From Bacteroidales bacterium (GTDB taxonomy: Bacteria > Bacteroidota > Bacteroidia > Bacteroidales > Bacteroidaceae): a DNA stretch of 64,000 nt. Each line of letters begins with the position of its first letter. Position 1 is the first letter of the stretch. A program made the position numbers and the translations under genes. Shown here in pieces: positions 24,660 to 34,066 of the stretch. Below the pieces are notes generated by a model that worked only from the letters and a program-made list of their open reading frames with translations, did not search any database and was not told the origin of the DNA. The DNA is taken from NCBI GenBank assembly GCA_004556745.1, contig SFFY01000001.1:1-64000 (forward strand). Reading direction: 5' to 3'.

Positions 24660-27329
24660 TCATCGCTCGAAGTCTACTAACTGCCCCGTTCCGGCGATAC
24701 CGCGGGCTGTGATGTGCAGGCGCGTGCCGCTGCGGGCGTTGTTGAAGAATACGGCGGAGGCGCGGCCGGCAGCATCGGTCTTTACCGACGGGCACCAAAA
24801 GAGCGTGCGGCGGCGGTCGGCATCGGTGGGCAGTTCCAGTCCGTTATAGCTCGGGCTGAAAAACTTGCGGGGCTGCGTATAGCCCTGCACGCGGCGCGTC
24901 TCCACGCCTTTGCGCGCCTTGAAGCGGGCAAACTGCGGGTCGAGGTAGATGTTGATAAGATAATCATAATCCTCGCCGCCGCTCAACCCCATGTTTGCAA
25001 TTCGAGCCTCCTTGGTTATTATTGCCACCGACTTCACCTCCTCTGCCAAAAGGTCCTCAAGAACAGGATTTGTAAAGGAATTATCGTGATTGTTGAACAC
25101 CACTTTTGCCACACGGCCCCGAAAGCGCAGGCGATTATCGCCGATAGCGGCCACGGAATTATTATCTGAATTCAGCGATGCGCTTGCAGCCTCCGCACCA
25201 GCAGCCTTTTCTGCTGCAATTCCTATTTCCCTGCTCGCTGCCGGAGCCGAGAGCGAAGCATCAAAGTCACGGTCGGGCGTAACGTTACCGTCCACATAGG
25301 CAAAAAACTCCATGAAATAGTTCGGCCAGTGCCCGGCATCCTTGTAGCGTTCCACTTCGGAGGCGATGTCATAGAACACCGTGGCATTGCGCATGCCGGC
25401 CTTCTCGCCGCCGCGATAAGTGTAGCGGCCGCCCGTAAAGCCGCGATATTGTCCCTTGTGCGTCACGACGGCCTCGCCTAAGTTTTGAACTAAATGGCGC
25501 GGAATGGTATCTTCCCATTCGAACGTTTCAATCTTTCTGCCGCCGATATGTTTCGCCTCGTTTGCCAGCAAAGGCAAGGCGATGTCAGTTTCCGTCGGTG
25601 CAATTGCCCTTGCGGGCGGCATGAACCAGCGGTCTATGGCGAGGCGCGCCCATTTCTTCTTCCCATCTTCATTGCGCACGGTGAACACGGCGGTCCAGTC
25701 GCCCGTATAGTCGGCGTTGGAGGTAAAGGCGAAGCGTCCCTCGCTGTCGGTCACGGCGGTGCCCTCCAAAGCTGCGCCCTGCATGGAATACATTTTTATA
25801 TCAAGCTCCATATTAGCGTATGGCTGCTGCTTGTTGTTGTCGCGCAGCACGCGGCCGTTGAGCGTGAGGCGTTCCTCAATAGGTTGCTCTGGGATAAAAT
25901 CCTTACTGCCGCACATCTGCTCGAAGTCCGTAGCACTCCACCCTTGCACCATGAGCAGGAGGTCGAGCGCGGCGCGGCGCACGGGGTCGCCGGGCTGCTC
26001 GAAATAGTAGCGCGGCCGGTGCACATAGCCTTTTAATTCAGACGAAAGCAGCATATCCTCCGCGAGCGATGCCGCCGCGCCTTGCGGCAGTTCGCTTTCG
26101 GCATCGCGCACCGACAGAGAGAAGTCGGCCTGCGGCACGGGACGACCTTGCGCGTCTTTCAGTTCCAGTTCCAAAGCCACGGGGGCAAACGCTTCATATT
26201 GCTCTTCATTCTGCCGCACGGTGAGCGCCAGTTGCCGCTCCTCTGCCTGCCGCCACACCAGCCGGCGGCAGAGGCTCTTGCCTGCGAGGTCAAAGAGCTC
26301 GATGCGGTTCACGCCGCCGTGGAGCGAGGCATTCGGCAGATACATTTCCACCGCTTCGCCGCGCCCGATGCTCAGCGTGTCGAAATAGCAAACCCTTTCC
26401 CGGCACATCACCGCCAATCCGAGCAGCCGTTCCTCTGCCGTAATGGCTGATTGCGGCGTGCGCGTGATAAGCAGGTTCACGCCCTCGCCGTCGGGCTGCG
26501 CCTCAAGCACGTAGCGCCCTTCGGGTTCGGGAGCGGGCAAATCATATTCGTCCTTATCCACGCGCACTTTCCAACCCTCCGCGTCGGCGGGGAGGGAAAG
26601 GAGGCCCATGCCGTCGTGGAGCGGCGCGGCAGCCGCCACGGCTTGCCCGTTAGCATCAATGAGCAGCAGCGTATCGCTTGCGGCGCGGCCGCGCCCATCG
26701 GTTATCTTAAACGCCACGCGCTGCGCCGCACCGGCAATGCGGTTGCCGCCCTCGGGGAAGAACGAAACGATGCGTTTGCCGCTCTTTTGCGGCCTCAGCT
26801 GCGGGCGCAGGGTGCGCCGCTCGGGGTCGTTGCCGTCGGCCACGGGCGGAATGTCCACCTGCCGCGCCGCGCTGTCGTTTTCCCCAAATACGGGAATAAC
26901 GCGCGAAAAACAGGCCTCCTCGCCCCAGTTCACCATTTCGCGCGTATAGGCACGCAGTTCGTAGTAACCGGCACGCACGGGCAGTTCGAGCGCAATGTCG
27001 CCCTCTGCCCTGCCGAGACTGTCGAGGCGCAGAAGGCGGCGTTGAGCTATGCGCCCGCAATCGTCCAGCAATTCCACGTAGAGCACCTTGCTCACCGGTT
27101 CTGGGCGCAGCGTGGAAGCACGCACCACGTAGGCTTTGAACCACAGCGTTTCGCCCTCCATATAGGCATCGTTGTCGGTATGCAGGTAAACCTTTTCGCG
27201 GGGGTACTGGTTATCGAAGCCGGATAGCGTTTTGAAATATGCAAACAACCGTTCGGCATCGCCGCCTTGCCCTTGCGCGCTGATACAGCCAAAGAGAAAG
27301 AGGACAACAATATATAATGCGTGTCTCAT
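24660..27329 (-). CDS. Exported MG2/macroglobulin-like protein
   Basis: The ATG at 27329 gives 889 residues with a signal peptide (MRHALYIVVLFLFGCISAQG); an ATG six codons upstream would lie nearer the promoter. A cysteine in the hydrophobic segment makes a lipoprotein possible. The N-terminal region (REKVYLHTDNDAYMEGETLW, then FKAYVV) is the macroglobulin MG2-like domain of a large Bacteroidetes family, followed by further beta domains, a carboxypeptidase-regulatory-like segment (LNGRVLRDNNKQQPYANMEL) and a C-terminal region with AVFFNNARSGTRLHITARG. Function is unknown; relatives are outer-surface proteins and may act with TonB-linked receptors. It is divergent from porP. Confidence 0.72.
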   Translation of the reverse strand: MRHALYIVVLFLFGCISAQGQGGDAERLFAYFKTLSGFDNQYPREKVYLHTDNDAYMEGETLWFKAYVVRASTLRPEPVSKVLYVELLDDCGRIAQRRLLRLDSLGRAEGDIALELPVRAGYYELRAYTREMVNWGEEACFSRVIPVFGENDSAARQVDIPPVADGNDPERRTLRPQLRPQKSGKRIVSFFPEGGNRIAGAAQRVAFKITDGRGRAASDTLLLIDANGQAVAAAAPLHDGMGLLSLPADAEGWKVRVDKDEYDLPAPEPEGRYVLEAQPDGEGVNLLITRTPQSAITAEERLLGLAVMCRERVCYFDTLSIGRGEAVEMYLPNASLHGGVNRIELFDLAGKSLCRRLVWRQAEERQLALTVRQNEEQYEAFAPVALELELKDAQGRPVPQADFSLSVRDAESELPQGAAASLAEDMLLSSELKGYVHRPRYYFEQPGDPVRRAALDLLLMVQGWSATDFEQMCGSKDFIPEQPIEERLTLNGRVLRDNNKQQPYANMELDIKMYSMQGAALEGTAVTDSEGRFAFTSNADYTGDWTAVFTVRNEDGKKKWARLAIDRWFMPPARAIAPTETDIALPLLANEAKHIGGRKIETFEWEDTIPRHLVQNLGEAVVTHKGQYRGFTGGRYTYRGGEKAGMRNATVFYDIASEVERYKDAGHWPNYFMEFFAYVDGNVTPDRDFDASLSAPAASREIGIAAEKAAGAEAASASLNSDNNSVAAIGDNRLRFRGRVAKVVFNNHDNSFTNPVLEDLLAEEVKSVAIITKEARIANMGLSGGEDYDYLINIYLDPQFARFKARKGVETRRVQGYTQPRKFFSPSYNGLELPTDADRRRTLFWCPSVKTDAAGRASAVFFNNARSGTRLHITARGIAGTGQLVDFER

Positions 27330-27338
27330 TTCAGATAT

Positions 27339-27370
27339 TTTTTGCAAAAATACGCTTTTCCTGCTTGAAA
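27339..27370 (-). promoter_or_regulatory. Promoter of the MG2-like gene, shared sequence with mutS
   Basis: TATTTTTG (27345-27352 on the minus strand) fits TAnnTTTG, 16 nt before the ATG. The surrounding 32 bp are the same as 55803-55834 upstream of mutS except for one base. Confidence 0.65.
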
Positions 27371-27564
27371 CTCATCTATTTCCTTTTTGTTATTTACTGA
27401 AAACGCCACCCGCGCGCCCTTATTTGCCAGAAAATAAAATTTTCGTCCGTTTTTTACGTTATAGAGAAAGGTCTCGCAGCAAGTACCGGTCTTTTGCGGG
27501 TCTTTTGCGCCCCTCGCAAAAGTAACTTATCTGCTAAGAAACACGCCAAACAAGCAAAAATATA

Positions 27565-27572
27565 TACCTTTG
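27565..27572 (+). promoter_or_regulatory. Promoter -7 box of the T9SS cluster
   Basis: TACCTTTG fits TAnnTTTG, 37 nt before the porP ATG at 27609. The rest of the 279-bp gap is AT-rich with no further structure noted. Confidence 0.6.
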
Positions 27573-27608
27573 CAGAAAACTATATTAGTTAACTCACACA
27601 TATATAAT

Positions 27609-28568
27609 ATGTATCGGCTCCATCGCCTTTTTCGCCTTTCGCTTCTGACGCTCCTGCTGTGGGCGGCGGGCGGCCTTGCCGTGCTGCGGGCACAGCAAGA
27701 CCCCTCGTTCGTGCATTACTGGCAGATGGAGACGCAGTTCAACCCCGCCGCCGCAGGGCGCACGCCGCAGCTCAACATCACCGCCGCCCTCCAAACGCAC
27801 GCCATGGGCTACGAGGACGCGGGCAGCACGATGTACGCCGGCGCGGATATGGCGTTTGCCATAAAAAAGACGCGCCACGGCGTGGGCGTGCTCTTCCAGA
27901 ACGATGAGTTCGGCCTCTTCTCGCACAAGCGCTTCAGCCTGCAATACGCCTTCCACTTCAAGCTTTGGGGCGGGCACTTGGGCATCGGCGCGGAGGTAGA
28001 CATGCTCAACGAGTCGATAACTGGCTCTAAGGTGGAACTCAACGATGCCAACGACCCGGCATTTCCCAACACAGACCTGTCGGGTTCCAAGTTCGACGCC
28101 TCCGTCGGGCTTTTCTACACACACAAGCACTGGTACGCCGGAGCGGCGATGCAGCACGTCACAGCACCGACCATCTATATGGGCGAAACAAACGAGTATA
28201 AAGTAAAATCGGTGTATAATTTTACGGCGGGATACAATATTCGCACCAAAAATCCGTTCTTTAACATAGCACCCTCTGTGTTATTGCGCTACGATGGCGT
28301 GAATTTCCGCAGCGACATCACCGCTCTGCTGCGTTTCGCCAAGGAGCGCAACAGGATTTACGGCGGCGTGGGTTACAGCCCGCTCCATTCCGTTACCTTC
28401 CTCGTCGGCGGCATGTTCCACGGCGTGGATTTGAGTTATTCTTACGAGGCCAACACCTCGGGCATGACGTTCGGCGCGGGCCAGCATGAGATAACCCTCG
28501 GCTACCGCCTCGACCTCGACCTCGGCAAAAAGGGCAAAAACCTGCACCGCAGCGTGCGCTATTTGTAG
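27609..28568 (+). CDS. porP: T9SS outer-membrane protein PorP/SprF family
   Basis: The ATG at 27609 begins a signal peptide (MYRLHRLFRLSLLTLLLWAAGGLAVLRAQ); an in-frame start 13 codons upstream falls on the 5' leader. The product is 319 residues. The start of the mature part, QDPSFVHYWQMETQFNPAAAG, is diagnostic for the PorP/SprF family, beta-barrel outer-membrane proteins of type IX secretion and gliding. The C-terminal strand pattern (GAGQHEITLGYRLDLDLGKK) fits an outer-membrane barrel. It is the first gene of the T9SS cluster and is followed by R3 palindromes and gldK. Confidence 0.92.
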   Translation: MYRLHRLFRLSLLTLLLWAAGGLAVLRAQQDPSFVHYWQMETQFNPAAAGRTPQLNITAALQTHAMGYEDAGSTMYAGADMAFAIKKTRHGVGVLFQNDEFGLFSHKRFSLQYAFHFKLWGGHLGIGAEVDMLNESITGSKVELNDANDPAFPNTDLSGSKFDASVGLFYTHKHWYAGAAMQHVTAPTIYMGETNEYKVKSVYNFTAGYNIRTKNPFFNIAPSVLLRYDGVNFRSDITALLRFAKERNRIYGGVGYSPLHSVTFLVGGMFHGVDLSYSYEANTSGMTFGAGQHEITLGYRLDLDLGKKGKNLHRSVRYL

Positions 28569-28635
28569 TAGGGGCGTTTTGCAAAACGCCCGCCTTACAC
28601 AACCTTTTTCGGGCGTTTTACAAAACGCCCCTACT
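28566..28635. repeat. R3 pair between porP and gldK
   Basis: Two copies of GGGCGTTTTGCAAAACGCCC or GGGCGTTTTACAAAACGCCC in inverted arrangement, starting at the porP stop codon. They may end or dampen the porP transcript. Confidence 0.85.
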
Positions 28636-28673
28636 CGTGAGCAACTACGAATAAAAACTATATAATATAAATA

Positions 28674-30140
28674 ATGAGACATTCTTTAAGCATTCATACA
28701 TTGAAGCTGCTCTTGCCGGCAGCCTGCTGCCTGCTGCTCGCTGCCTGCATGGGCAACAGCAGGGCGATGCAGAACGGCGGCGAGGTGACGGGCAGCAGGG
28801 CGGCCTCGTTCACAGAGCCTGCCCCTTACGGTATGGTGGAAATAAAGCGCGGCTTCCTCAAAGTGGGCCTCGAAGAGCCCGATACGCTTTGGGGCACGGT
28901 GACGCCGTCGAAGGAAATCTCCGTAGACGGTTTCTGGATGGACCAGTCGGAAGTGACTAACTCCATGTACCGCCAGTTTGTAGAGTGGGTACGCGACAGC
29001 ATCATCCGCGAACGCCTTGCCGACCCCTCATACGGCGGCGACGAAACCTACAAAATTGAGGTTGACCGCTACGGCGAGCCGGTGAAGCCCCACCTCAACT
29101 GGACGAAGCCCATTCCCTGGCGTAAGCCCACGGAAGATCAAGAGCGTGCCATCAACAGTGTCTATATTACCCACCCCATTGATGGCACGAAGATGCTCGA
29201 CGCCAAGCAGATGATCTACCGCTATGAGGTGTTCGACTATGAAAAGGCGGCTCTGCGCAAGTATCGCCTCGACCCGAAGGAGCGCAGTCTCAATACCGAC
29301 CGCCCCGCTGACCCCGACGAGGTGGTGATGATTTCTAAGGACACGGCCTACGTGGACGAGAACGGCGAGATTGTGCGCCAAACCATCGAGCGTCCGCTCA
29401 CCTCGCTCTACGATTTCCTCAACACCTATATCGTGCGCGTCTATCCCGACACCACGTGCTGGGTGAACGATTTCCCCAACGCCAACAACGAGCCCTACAT
29501 GAAGCTTTACTTCTCTTCCGCCGTCTACAACGACTATCCCGTAGTGGGCGTGACGTGGGAGCAGGCTCAGGCTTTCTGCGCTTGGCGCACGGAATACCTT
29601 CTGAAAGGCATGGGACCGCAGGCTCGCTTCATACAGCGCTATCGCCTCCCGACCGAGATAGAGTGGGAATATGCCGCACGCGGCAAGGAGGGCAACCCCT
29701 TCCCGTGGCAGGGCAACGAAACCAAGAGCGAGCAGGGCTGCTACTTTGCCAACTTCAAGCCCGACAAGGGCAACTACACGGAGGACGGCAACCTCATCAC
29801 CTCGCGCACGGGCATCTACGGGGCTAACTCCAACGGCCTTTACGATATGGCGGGCAACGTGGCGGAATGGACCAGCACGGTCTACACGGAAGCAGGCGTG
29901 CAGGCCATGGCCGACCTCAACCCCGAGCTGCGCTACAACGCCGCGAAGGAAGACCCCTATCTGCTGAAGCGCAAATCCGTGCGCGGCGGCTCGTGGAAAG
30001 ACCCATTCTCCGTTATCCGCTCGGCTTGGCGCACGGCGGAATACCAAAACCAGCCGCGCTCTTACATCGGTTTCCGCTGCGTGCGCTCCAAAGCCACTAC
30101 TACCAGCACCGTCAACAGCGGGCGAAAGAAGAATAAATAA
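28674..30140 (+). CDS. gldK: T9SS lipoprotein GldK/PorK
   Basis: A 488-residue lipoprotein. The signal ends in LLAACMGNS, a lipobox with Cys25. The mature part is a formylglycine-generating-enzyme-like (SUMF1) domain: DGFWMDQSEVTNSMYRQFVE near 83-102, YRLPTEIEWEYAARGKEG near 323-340, NGLYDMAGNVAEWTSTVY near 385-402, and the C-terminal VRGGSWKDPF...IGFRCVRS. A long insertion separates the N- and C-terminal parts of the SUMF1 fold, as in GldK. In T9SS this protein forms the periplasmic ring with GldN on the outer-membrane side. It is 20 bp upstream of gldL. Confidence 0.95.
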   Translation: MRHSLSIHTLKLLLPAACCLLLAACMGNSRAMQNGGEVTGSRAASFTEPAPYGMVEIKRGFLKVGLEEPDTLWGTVTPSKEISVDGFWMDQSEVTNSMYRQFVEWVRDSIIRERLADPSYGGDETYKIEVDRYGEPVKPHLNWTKPIPWRKPTEDQERAINSVYITHPIDGTKMLDAKQMIYRYEVFDYEKAALRKYRLDPKERSLNTDRPADPDEVVMISKDTAYVDENGEIVRQTIERPLTSLYDFLNTYIVRVYPDTTCWVNDFPNANNEPYMKLYFSSAVYNDYPVVGVTWEQAQAFCAWRTEYLLKGMGPQARFIQRYRLPTEIEWEYAARGKEGNPFPWQGNETKSEQGCYFANFKPDKGNYTEDGNLITSRTGIYGANSNGLYDMAGNVAEWTSTVYTEAGVQAMADLNPELRYNAAKEDPYLLKRKSVRGGSWKDPFSVIRSAWRTAEYQNQPRSYIGFRCVRSKATTTSTVNSGRKKNK

Positions 30141-30161
30141 AGATATAATTCTCAACCCATT

Positions 30162-31121
30162 ATGTCCAAGAAAATAAATATTGTGGTACGCCTGCAACAC
30201 TGGATGGACAGCGTGCCGGGACAGACCTTCCTTAACTACGCATACAGCTGGGGCGCATCGATCGTGATCCTCGGCGCACTCTTCAAACTCACGCACCTGC
30301 CGGGCGGCAACTTCATGCTGTTCATCGGCATGGGCACGGAGGTCGTGGTGTTCTTCCTCGCCGCCTTCGACCGCCCGTTCGATAAGAATGAGGTGGGCAA
30401 GGAACTCCCGCCCGACTATGAGACGGACGAAGAAATTGCCGACCGCATGGGCATCGGCGATGATGATGAAATCAACGAACCCGACAGCGAAGGCGAAACC
30501 TTCCGCGCCGAAAACCAGCCCGTCGGAGGCGGCGGCGTAGTGATTGGCGGCGGCACGGGCGGCGGCACAATCATCGTGACCAGCGGCTCTGGAACGGGCA
30601 ATGCCGGCACTGGTTCGCCCACAGAAGCAACGCCGCAGCAGCCCGACATCGTGCAGGCTGCCCGCGAGGCCATCGCGCTCAACACGCCACAGGGCGACGA
30701 GCCCTTCGAAAACGAGGCGCAACGCCTGGCCGCCATTATCCGCGCTGCCAACGACGAACTGCTCCGCCGCGCACAGGCCGCCCTCTCGCCCGAAATGGAG
30801 GAAGCCACGCAGACCTATATCGACAAACTGCGCCTGCTCTCCGAAACCTTCGCGAAAGTGGACGAGCAGAGCGCGAAACTCACGCGCGACAGCGAGGAAA
30901 TGGAAAACCTCAGCCGCACGCTCACGGGCATCAACAAGGTGTACGAACTCCACCTCAAAGGCATCAGCCTGCAAGTGGGCACCATCGAGCAAATCAACGA
31001 GCAGACCAACCGCCTCGCACAGCAAATCGAAGAACTCAACGGCGTTTACGGCCGCATGATCGAGGCACTCACGGTGAACATGCGCGGTGCACAGCCTGGA
31101 AAAGATTTAGCAGATAAGTAA
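30162..31121 (+). CDS. gldL: T9SS inner-membrane motor protein GldL/PorL
   Basis: A 319-residue protein. Two membrane segments lie near residues 27-45 (YAYSWGASIVILGALFKL) and 50-68 (GNFMLFIGMGTEVVVFFLAA), with the family motif FKLTHLPGGNFMLFIGMGTE between and in them. A conserved Glu in the second segment would carry the proton path in the GldL/GldM motor. A Gly-rich linker is followed by a long helical cytoplasmic domain (for example EQSAKLTRDSEEMENLSRTL). It lies between gldK (20 bp) and gldM (79 bp, with an R3 palindrome). Confidence 0.95.
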   Translation: MSKKINIVVRLQHWMDSVPGQTFLNYAYSWGASIVILGALFKLTHLPGGNFMLFIGMGTEVVVFFLAAFDRPFDKNEVGKELPPDYETDEEIADRMGIGDDDEINEPDSEGETFRAENQPVGGGGVVIGGGTGGGTIIVTSGSGTGNAGTGSPTEATPQQPDIVQAAREAIALNTPQGDEPFENEAQRLAAIIRAANDELLRRAQAALSPEMEEATQTYIDKLRLLSETFAKVDEQSAKLTRDSEEMENLSRTLTGINKVYELHLKGISLQVGTIEQINEQTNRLAQQIEELNGVYGRMIEALTVNMRGAQPGKDLADK

Positions 31122-31140
31122 AGGGTTACGCGCCGCAAGG

Positions 31141-31168
31141 AGTAGGGGCGTTTTGCAAAACGCCCGCC
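31141..31168. repeat. R3 palindrome between gldL and gldM
   Basis: GTAGGGGCGTTTTGCAAAACGCCCGCC-type element starting 19 bp past the gldL stop, inside the T9SS operon. Confidence 0.85.
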
Positions 31169-31200
31169 CCATACTCATAACCAAAAATAACACAACCATA

Positions 31201-32754
31201 ATGGCAGTAAAGAAAAGACCGGTATCTCCGCGCCAAAAGATGATCAACCTCATGTACATCGTCCTTTTGGCCATGCTGGCGCTCAACGTGTCGAACGATG
31301 TGCTCAAAGGCTTCTCGCTCATCAGCGACAGCCTGCTGCGCACCACCGACAACGCCATGAAGGAGAACCTTGCCCTATACGAAGACATCAAGCAGCAACT
31401 GGCAGCCAATCCCGAAAAGGTGAAGCCGTGGTTCGACAAGGCGCACATCGTGAAAACCTCCGCCGACTCGCTCTACAACCTCGCCGAACGCCTGCGCATC
31501 GCCATTGCCCGCGAGGCCGACGGCAAGCACGGCAACCCCGACAAACTGGAAAACAAGGAAGACCTCGAGGCTTCCAGCCGCATCATGCTCGCCCCCGTGA
31601 AAGGCTACGGGCGCAGGCTCTATGACGAAATCGGGAAATTCCGCACCACCGTGCTGCAATACGTCACCGACCCGCGCCAGCGCGCCATCCTCGCCTCCAA
31701 CCTTTCCACCGACGTGCCGGGCGGCGAAGACAACATCGGCAAGAACTGGGAGCAATACATGTTTGAGCAGATGCCGGCCATTGCCGCCGTCACGATGCTC
31801 GCCAAGCTCCAAAGCGATGTGCGCAAGGCCGAGAACGAGGTGCTCCACACGCTCGTATCCAACATCGACATCAAGGATATCCGCGTGAACGAGCTCAACG
31901 CCTACTGCCTGCCCGAAGCCACCACGCTCTTCCCTGGCGAAACGTTCCGCTCGCACATCTTCATGGCGGCGGTCGACACTACGCAGCGACCCGAAATCTA
32001 CGTGAACGGCAAGCGCATCGCCGAAGACGGCTCTTACAACTTTACCGTCGGCTCGCCCGGCGAATATTCTTTCAACGGCTACATCATGATGCCCAACGCC
32101 GCCGGCGAAATCATACGCCGCGACTTCGTGCAGAAATACAATGTCATCGCGCCGCCTATGGGCGCAACCGTCGCCGCCGACCTCATGAACGTGCTTTACG
32201 CCGGCTTTGAGAACCCCGTGAGCGTAAGTGCCAGCGGCGTATCGCCCGACAAGATTAGCCTCGCCATGGCAGGCGGCACGCTCACCCCAAAGGGCGATGG
32301 AAAATACATCGCCAAGCCCGCCGCCGTGGGGCAGAACGTTACATTCACCGTGACGGGCGTGGTCAACGGCAAGCAGCAAACCATGGGCGTGTTCACCTTC
32401 AAGGTGCGCAAACTGCCCGACCCCACGGCCTATATCCGCGTGGGCGACGACATCTTCAAGGGCGGCAAGCTCGCCAAGGGCACGCTGCTCGGCGCACCGG
32501 GCATCGGCGCGGCCATCGACGACGGCCTGCTCAACATTCCCTTCAAGGTGCAGAGTTTCGAGACCGTGTTCTTCGACCGCATGGGCAACGCCCGCCCCGA
32601 AACGTCCAACGGGGCAGCATTCAGCGACAACCAGCGCTCCCTTATGCGCGAAACGCGCCGTGGCTCGCGCTTCTACATCACCAACGTGCATGTCATCGGC
32701 CCCGACGGCATAGCCCGCACCTTGCCGCAAGCCTTGGAAGTAATCGTGAATTGA
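31201..32754 (+). CDS. gldM: T9SS motor protein GldM/PorM
   Basis: The ATG at 31201 gives 517 residues beginning MAVKKRPVSPRQKMINLMYI; the open frame upstream runs through the R3 repeat and is not used. One membrane segment near residues 17-35 (NLMYIVLLAMLALNVSNDV) anchors the protein, with SPRQKMINLMYIVLLAMLAL being a hallmark of GldM. The large periplasmic part forms the four GldM beta-rich domains, with an N-terminal helical bundle (DKLENKEDLEASSRIMLAPV). It pairs with GldL to convert proton-motive force for T9SS secretion. gldN follows after 22 bp. Confidence 0.95.
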   Translation: MAVKKRPVSPRQKMINLMYIVLLAMLALNVSNDVLKGFSLISDSLLRTTDNAMKENLALYEDIKQQLAANPEKVKPWFDKAHIVKTSADSLYNLAERLRIAIAREADGKHGNPDKLENKEDLEASSRIMLAPVKGYGRRLYDEIGKFRTTVLQYVTDPRQRAILASNLSTDVPGGEDNIGKNWEQYMFEQMPAIAAVTMLAKLQSDVRKAENEVLHTLVSNIDIKDIRVNELNAYCLPEATTLFPGETFRSHIFMAAVDTTQRPEIYVNGKRIAEDGSYNFTVGSPGEYSFNGYIMMPNAAGEIIRRDFVQKYNVIAPPMGATVAADLMNVLYAGFENPVSVSASGVSPDKISLAMAGGTLTPKGDGKYIAKPAAVGQNVTFTVTGVVNGKQQTMGVFTFKVRKLPDPTAYIRVGDDIFKGGKLAKGTLLGAPGIGAAIDDGLLNIPFKVQSFETVFFDRMGNARPETSNGAAFSDNQRSLMRETRRGSRFYITNVHVIGPDGIARTLPQALEVIVN

Positions 32755-32776
32755 TTTTTCATAAATATATATAAAT

Positions 32777-33940
32777 ATGTATTCCCTCTTATCCCATAAC
32801 AGCCGCACGCTTTTCGCGTTAGCCCTTGCCTTCGCCTGCACCCTTGCAGCCGTGGCACAGCCACCCGCACGCCGCAAGGCGGCCGAAAACAAGGAACAGA
32901 CGGCCGCGCAATCCGCACCCAAAGGTTCTGCCTATCGCGACTTCCCCACAGCGGCGGCCATGCCTGAAGACGTGTCGTGGCGACGCGACATCTACCGCTC
33001 CCTCGACCTCACAAAGGACGCCAACGCCCCGCTCTACTATCCCACAACGCCTACCGACGGCCGTGAAAACCTCTTCACCTACCTCTTCAAGCTCTTGCTG
33101 CGCGGACAGGTGAAGGCATACGACTACAAACTCGACGGCAACGAGGACTTCTCGGAGAAAAACATCGTCAAGGCCAAGGAGCTCATGGACCGCTACCACA
33201 TCTTCTATGAGCAGAAGGACGGCAAAATCCGCGTCACCGACAGCGACCTGCCCTCCGACGAGGTAAAGGTATATTTCATTAAGGAAAGCACCTACTTCGA
33301 CCAGCACACCGCCACGATCCGCAAGAAGGTCACTGCCCTCTGCCCCGTGCTCAAGCGCGGCGACGACTTCGGCGGTGCAGACTCGCAGTACCCCATGTTT
33401 TGGGTCAAGATGGACGACGTGGCCCCCTATCTCGGCAAACTCATGCTCATGGGCAGCAACCTCAACAACGCCGCCATGATGTCGGCCGACGACTTCTTCA
33501 CCCTCAACCGCTACGAGGGCGACATCTACAAGACCGTGAACCTGCAAGACCGCATCCTCGCCAACTACTGTGCCGAGGACTCCGCCATGAAGAAGGAGCA
33601 GGCAAGGATTGAGAAAGAACTCGACGACTTCGACCGCCACGTATGGGGCAAAGACTCCGTGGCAACCGATACGGTGAAGATTGCGCTCGCTGCCGACTCC
33701 GCAGCCCTGGCTGCCGGCGCAAAGGCTGGCGAAACGCCCAAGTCGCCGCGCCGCCGCACCTCCTCCACTTCGCGCCGCTCGAGCGTGAGCAACAAATCCT
33801 CCTCCGCGCCGAAATCGTCCTCAAAATCCACCAAGACAAAATCGTCTGCCACCAAGAAAACCAAAACGCCCAAAGTGCGCACATCATCTAATTCCTCGCG
33901 CTCCGGCGGCGGATATAGCGTGCGCCGGGAAAGGCATTGA
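32777..33940 (+). CDS. gldN: T9SS periplasmic protein GldN/PorN
   Basis: A 387-residue exported protein with a signal peptide about residues 1-31. The GldN core includes RRDIYRSLDLTKDANAPLYYP near 68-88, ENLFTYLFKLLLRGQVKAYDY near 96-116, the segment YFIKESTYFDQHTATIRKKV near 165-184 and a YQDRILANYC-like stretch. The C-terminal ~75 residues are low-complexity and rich in Ser, Lys, Thr and Arg (for example SSTSRRSSVSNKSSSAPKSS), longer than in many homologues. GldN binds GldK in the T9SS ring. A strong terminator follows about 60 nt after the stop. Confidence 0.93.
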   Translation: MYSLLSHNSRTLFALALAFACTLAAVAQPPARRKAAENKEQTAAQSAPKGSAYRDFPTAAAMPEDVSWRRDIYRSLDLTKDANAPLYYPTTPTDGRENLFTYLFKLLLRGQVKAYDYKLDGNEDFSEKNIVKAKELMDRYHIFYEQKDGKIRVTDSDLPSDEVKVYFIKESTYFDQHTATIRKKVTALCPVLKRGDDFGGADSQYPMFWVKMDDVAPYLGKLMLMGSNLNNAAMMSADDFFTLNRYEGDIYKTVNLQDRILANYCAEDSAMKKEQARIEKELDDFDRHVWGKDSVATDTVKIALAADSAALAAGAKAGETPKSPRRRTSSTSRRSSVSNKSSSAPKSSSKSTKTKSSATKKTKTPKVRTSSNSSRSGGGYSVRRERH

Positions 33941-34000
33941 CAGTAGAGGGCAATAAATAACCGTTCTGTAGTTTCAAAGCACTATCAGGTAAAAGAAAAG

Positions 34001-34038
34001 AATCAGGCAGGGAGTAAAGACTCTCTGCCTGATTTTTT
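34001..34038 (+). terminator. Terminator of the T9SS cluster
   Basis: ATCAGGCAG and CTGCCTGAT form a 9-bp stem extended by GGAG/CTCT pairing, followed by six T residues. Confidence 0.85.
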
Positions 34039-34066
34039 GCCCAAAGGTGATATAAACGAGCTGAAA

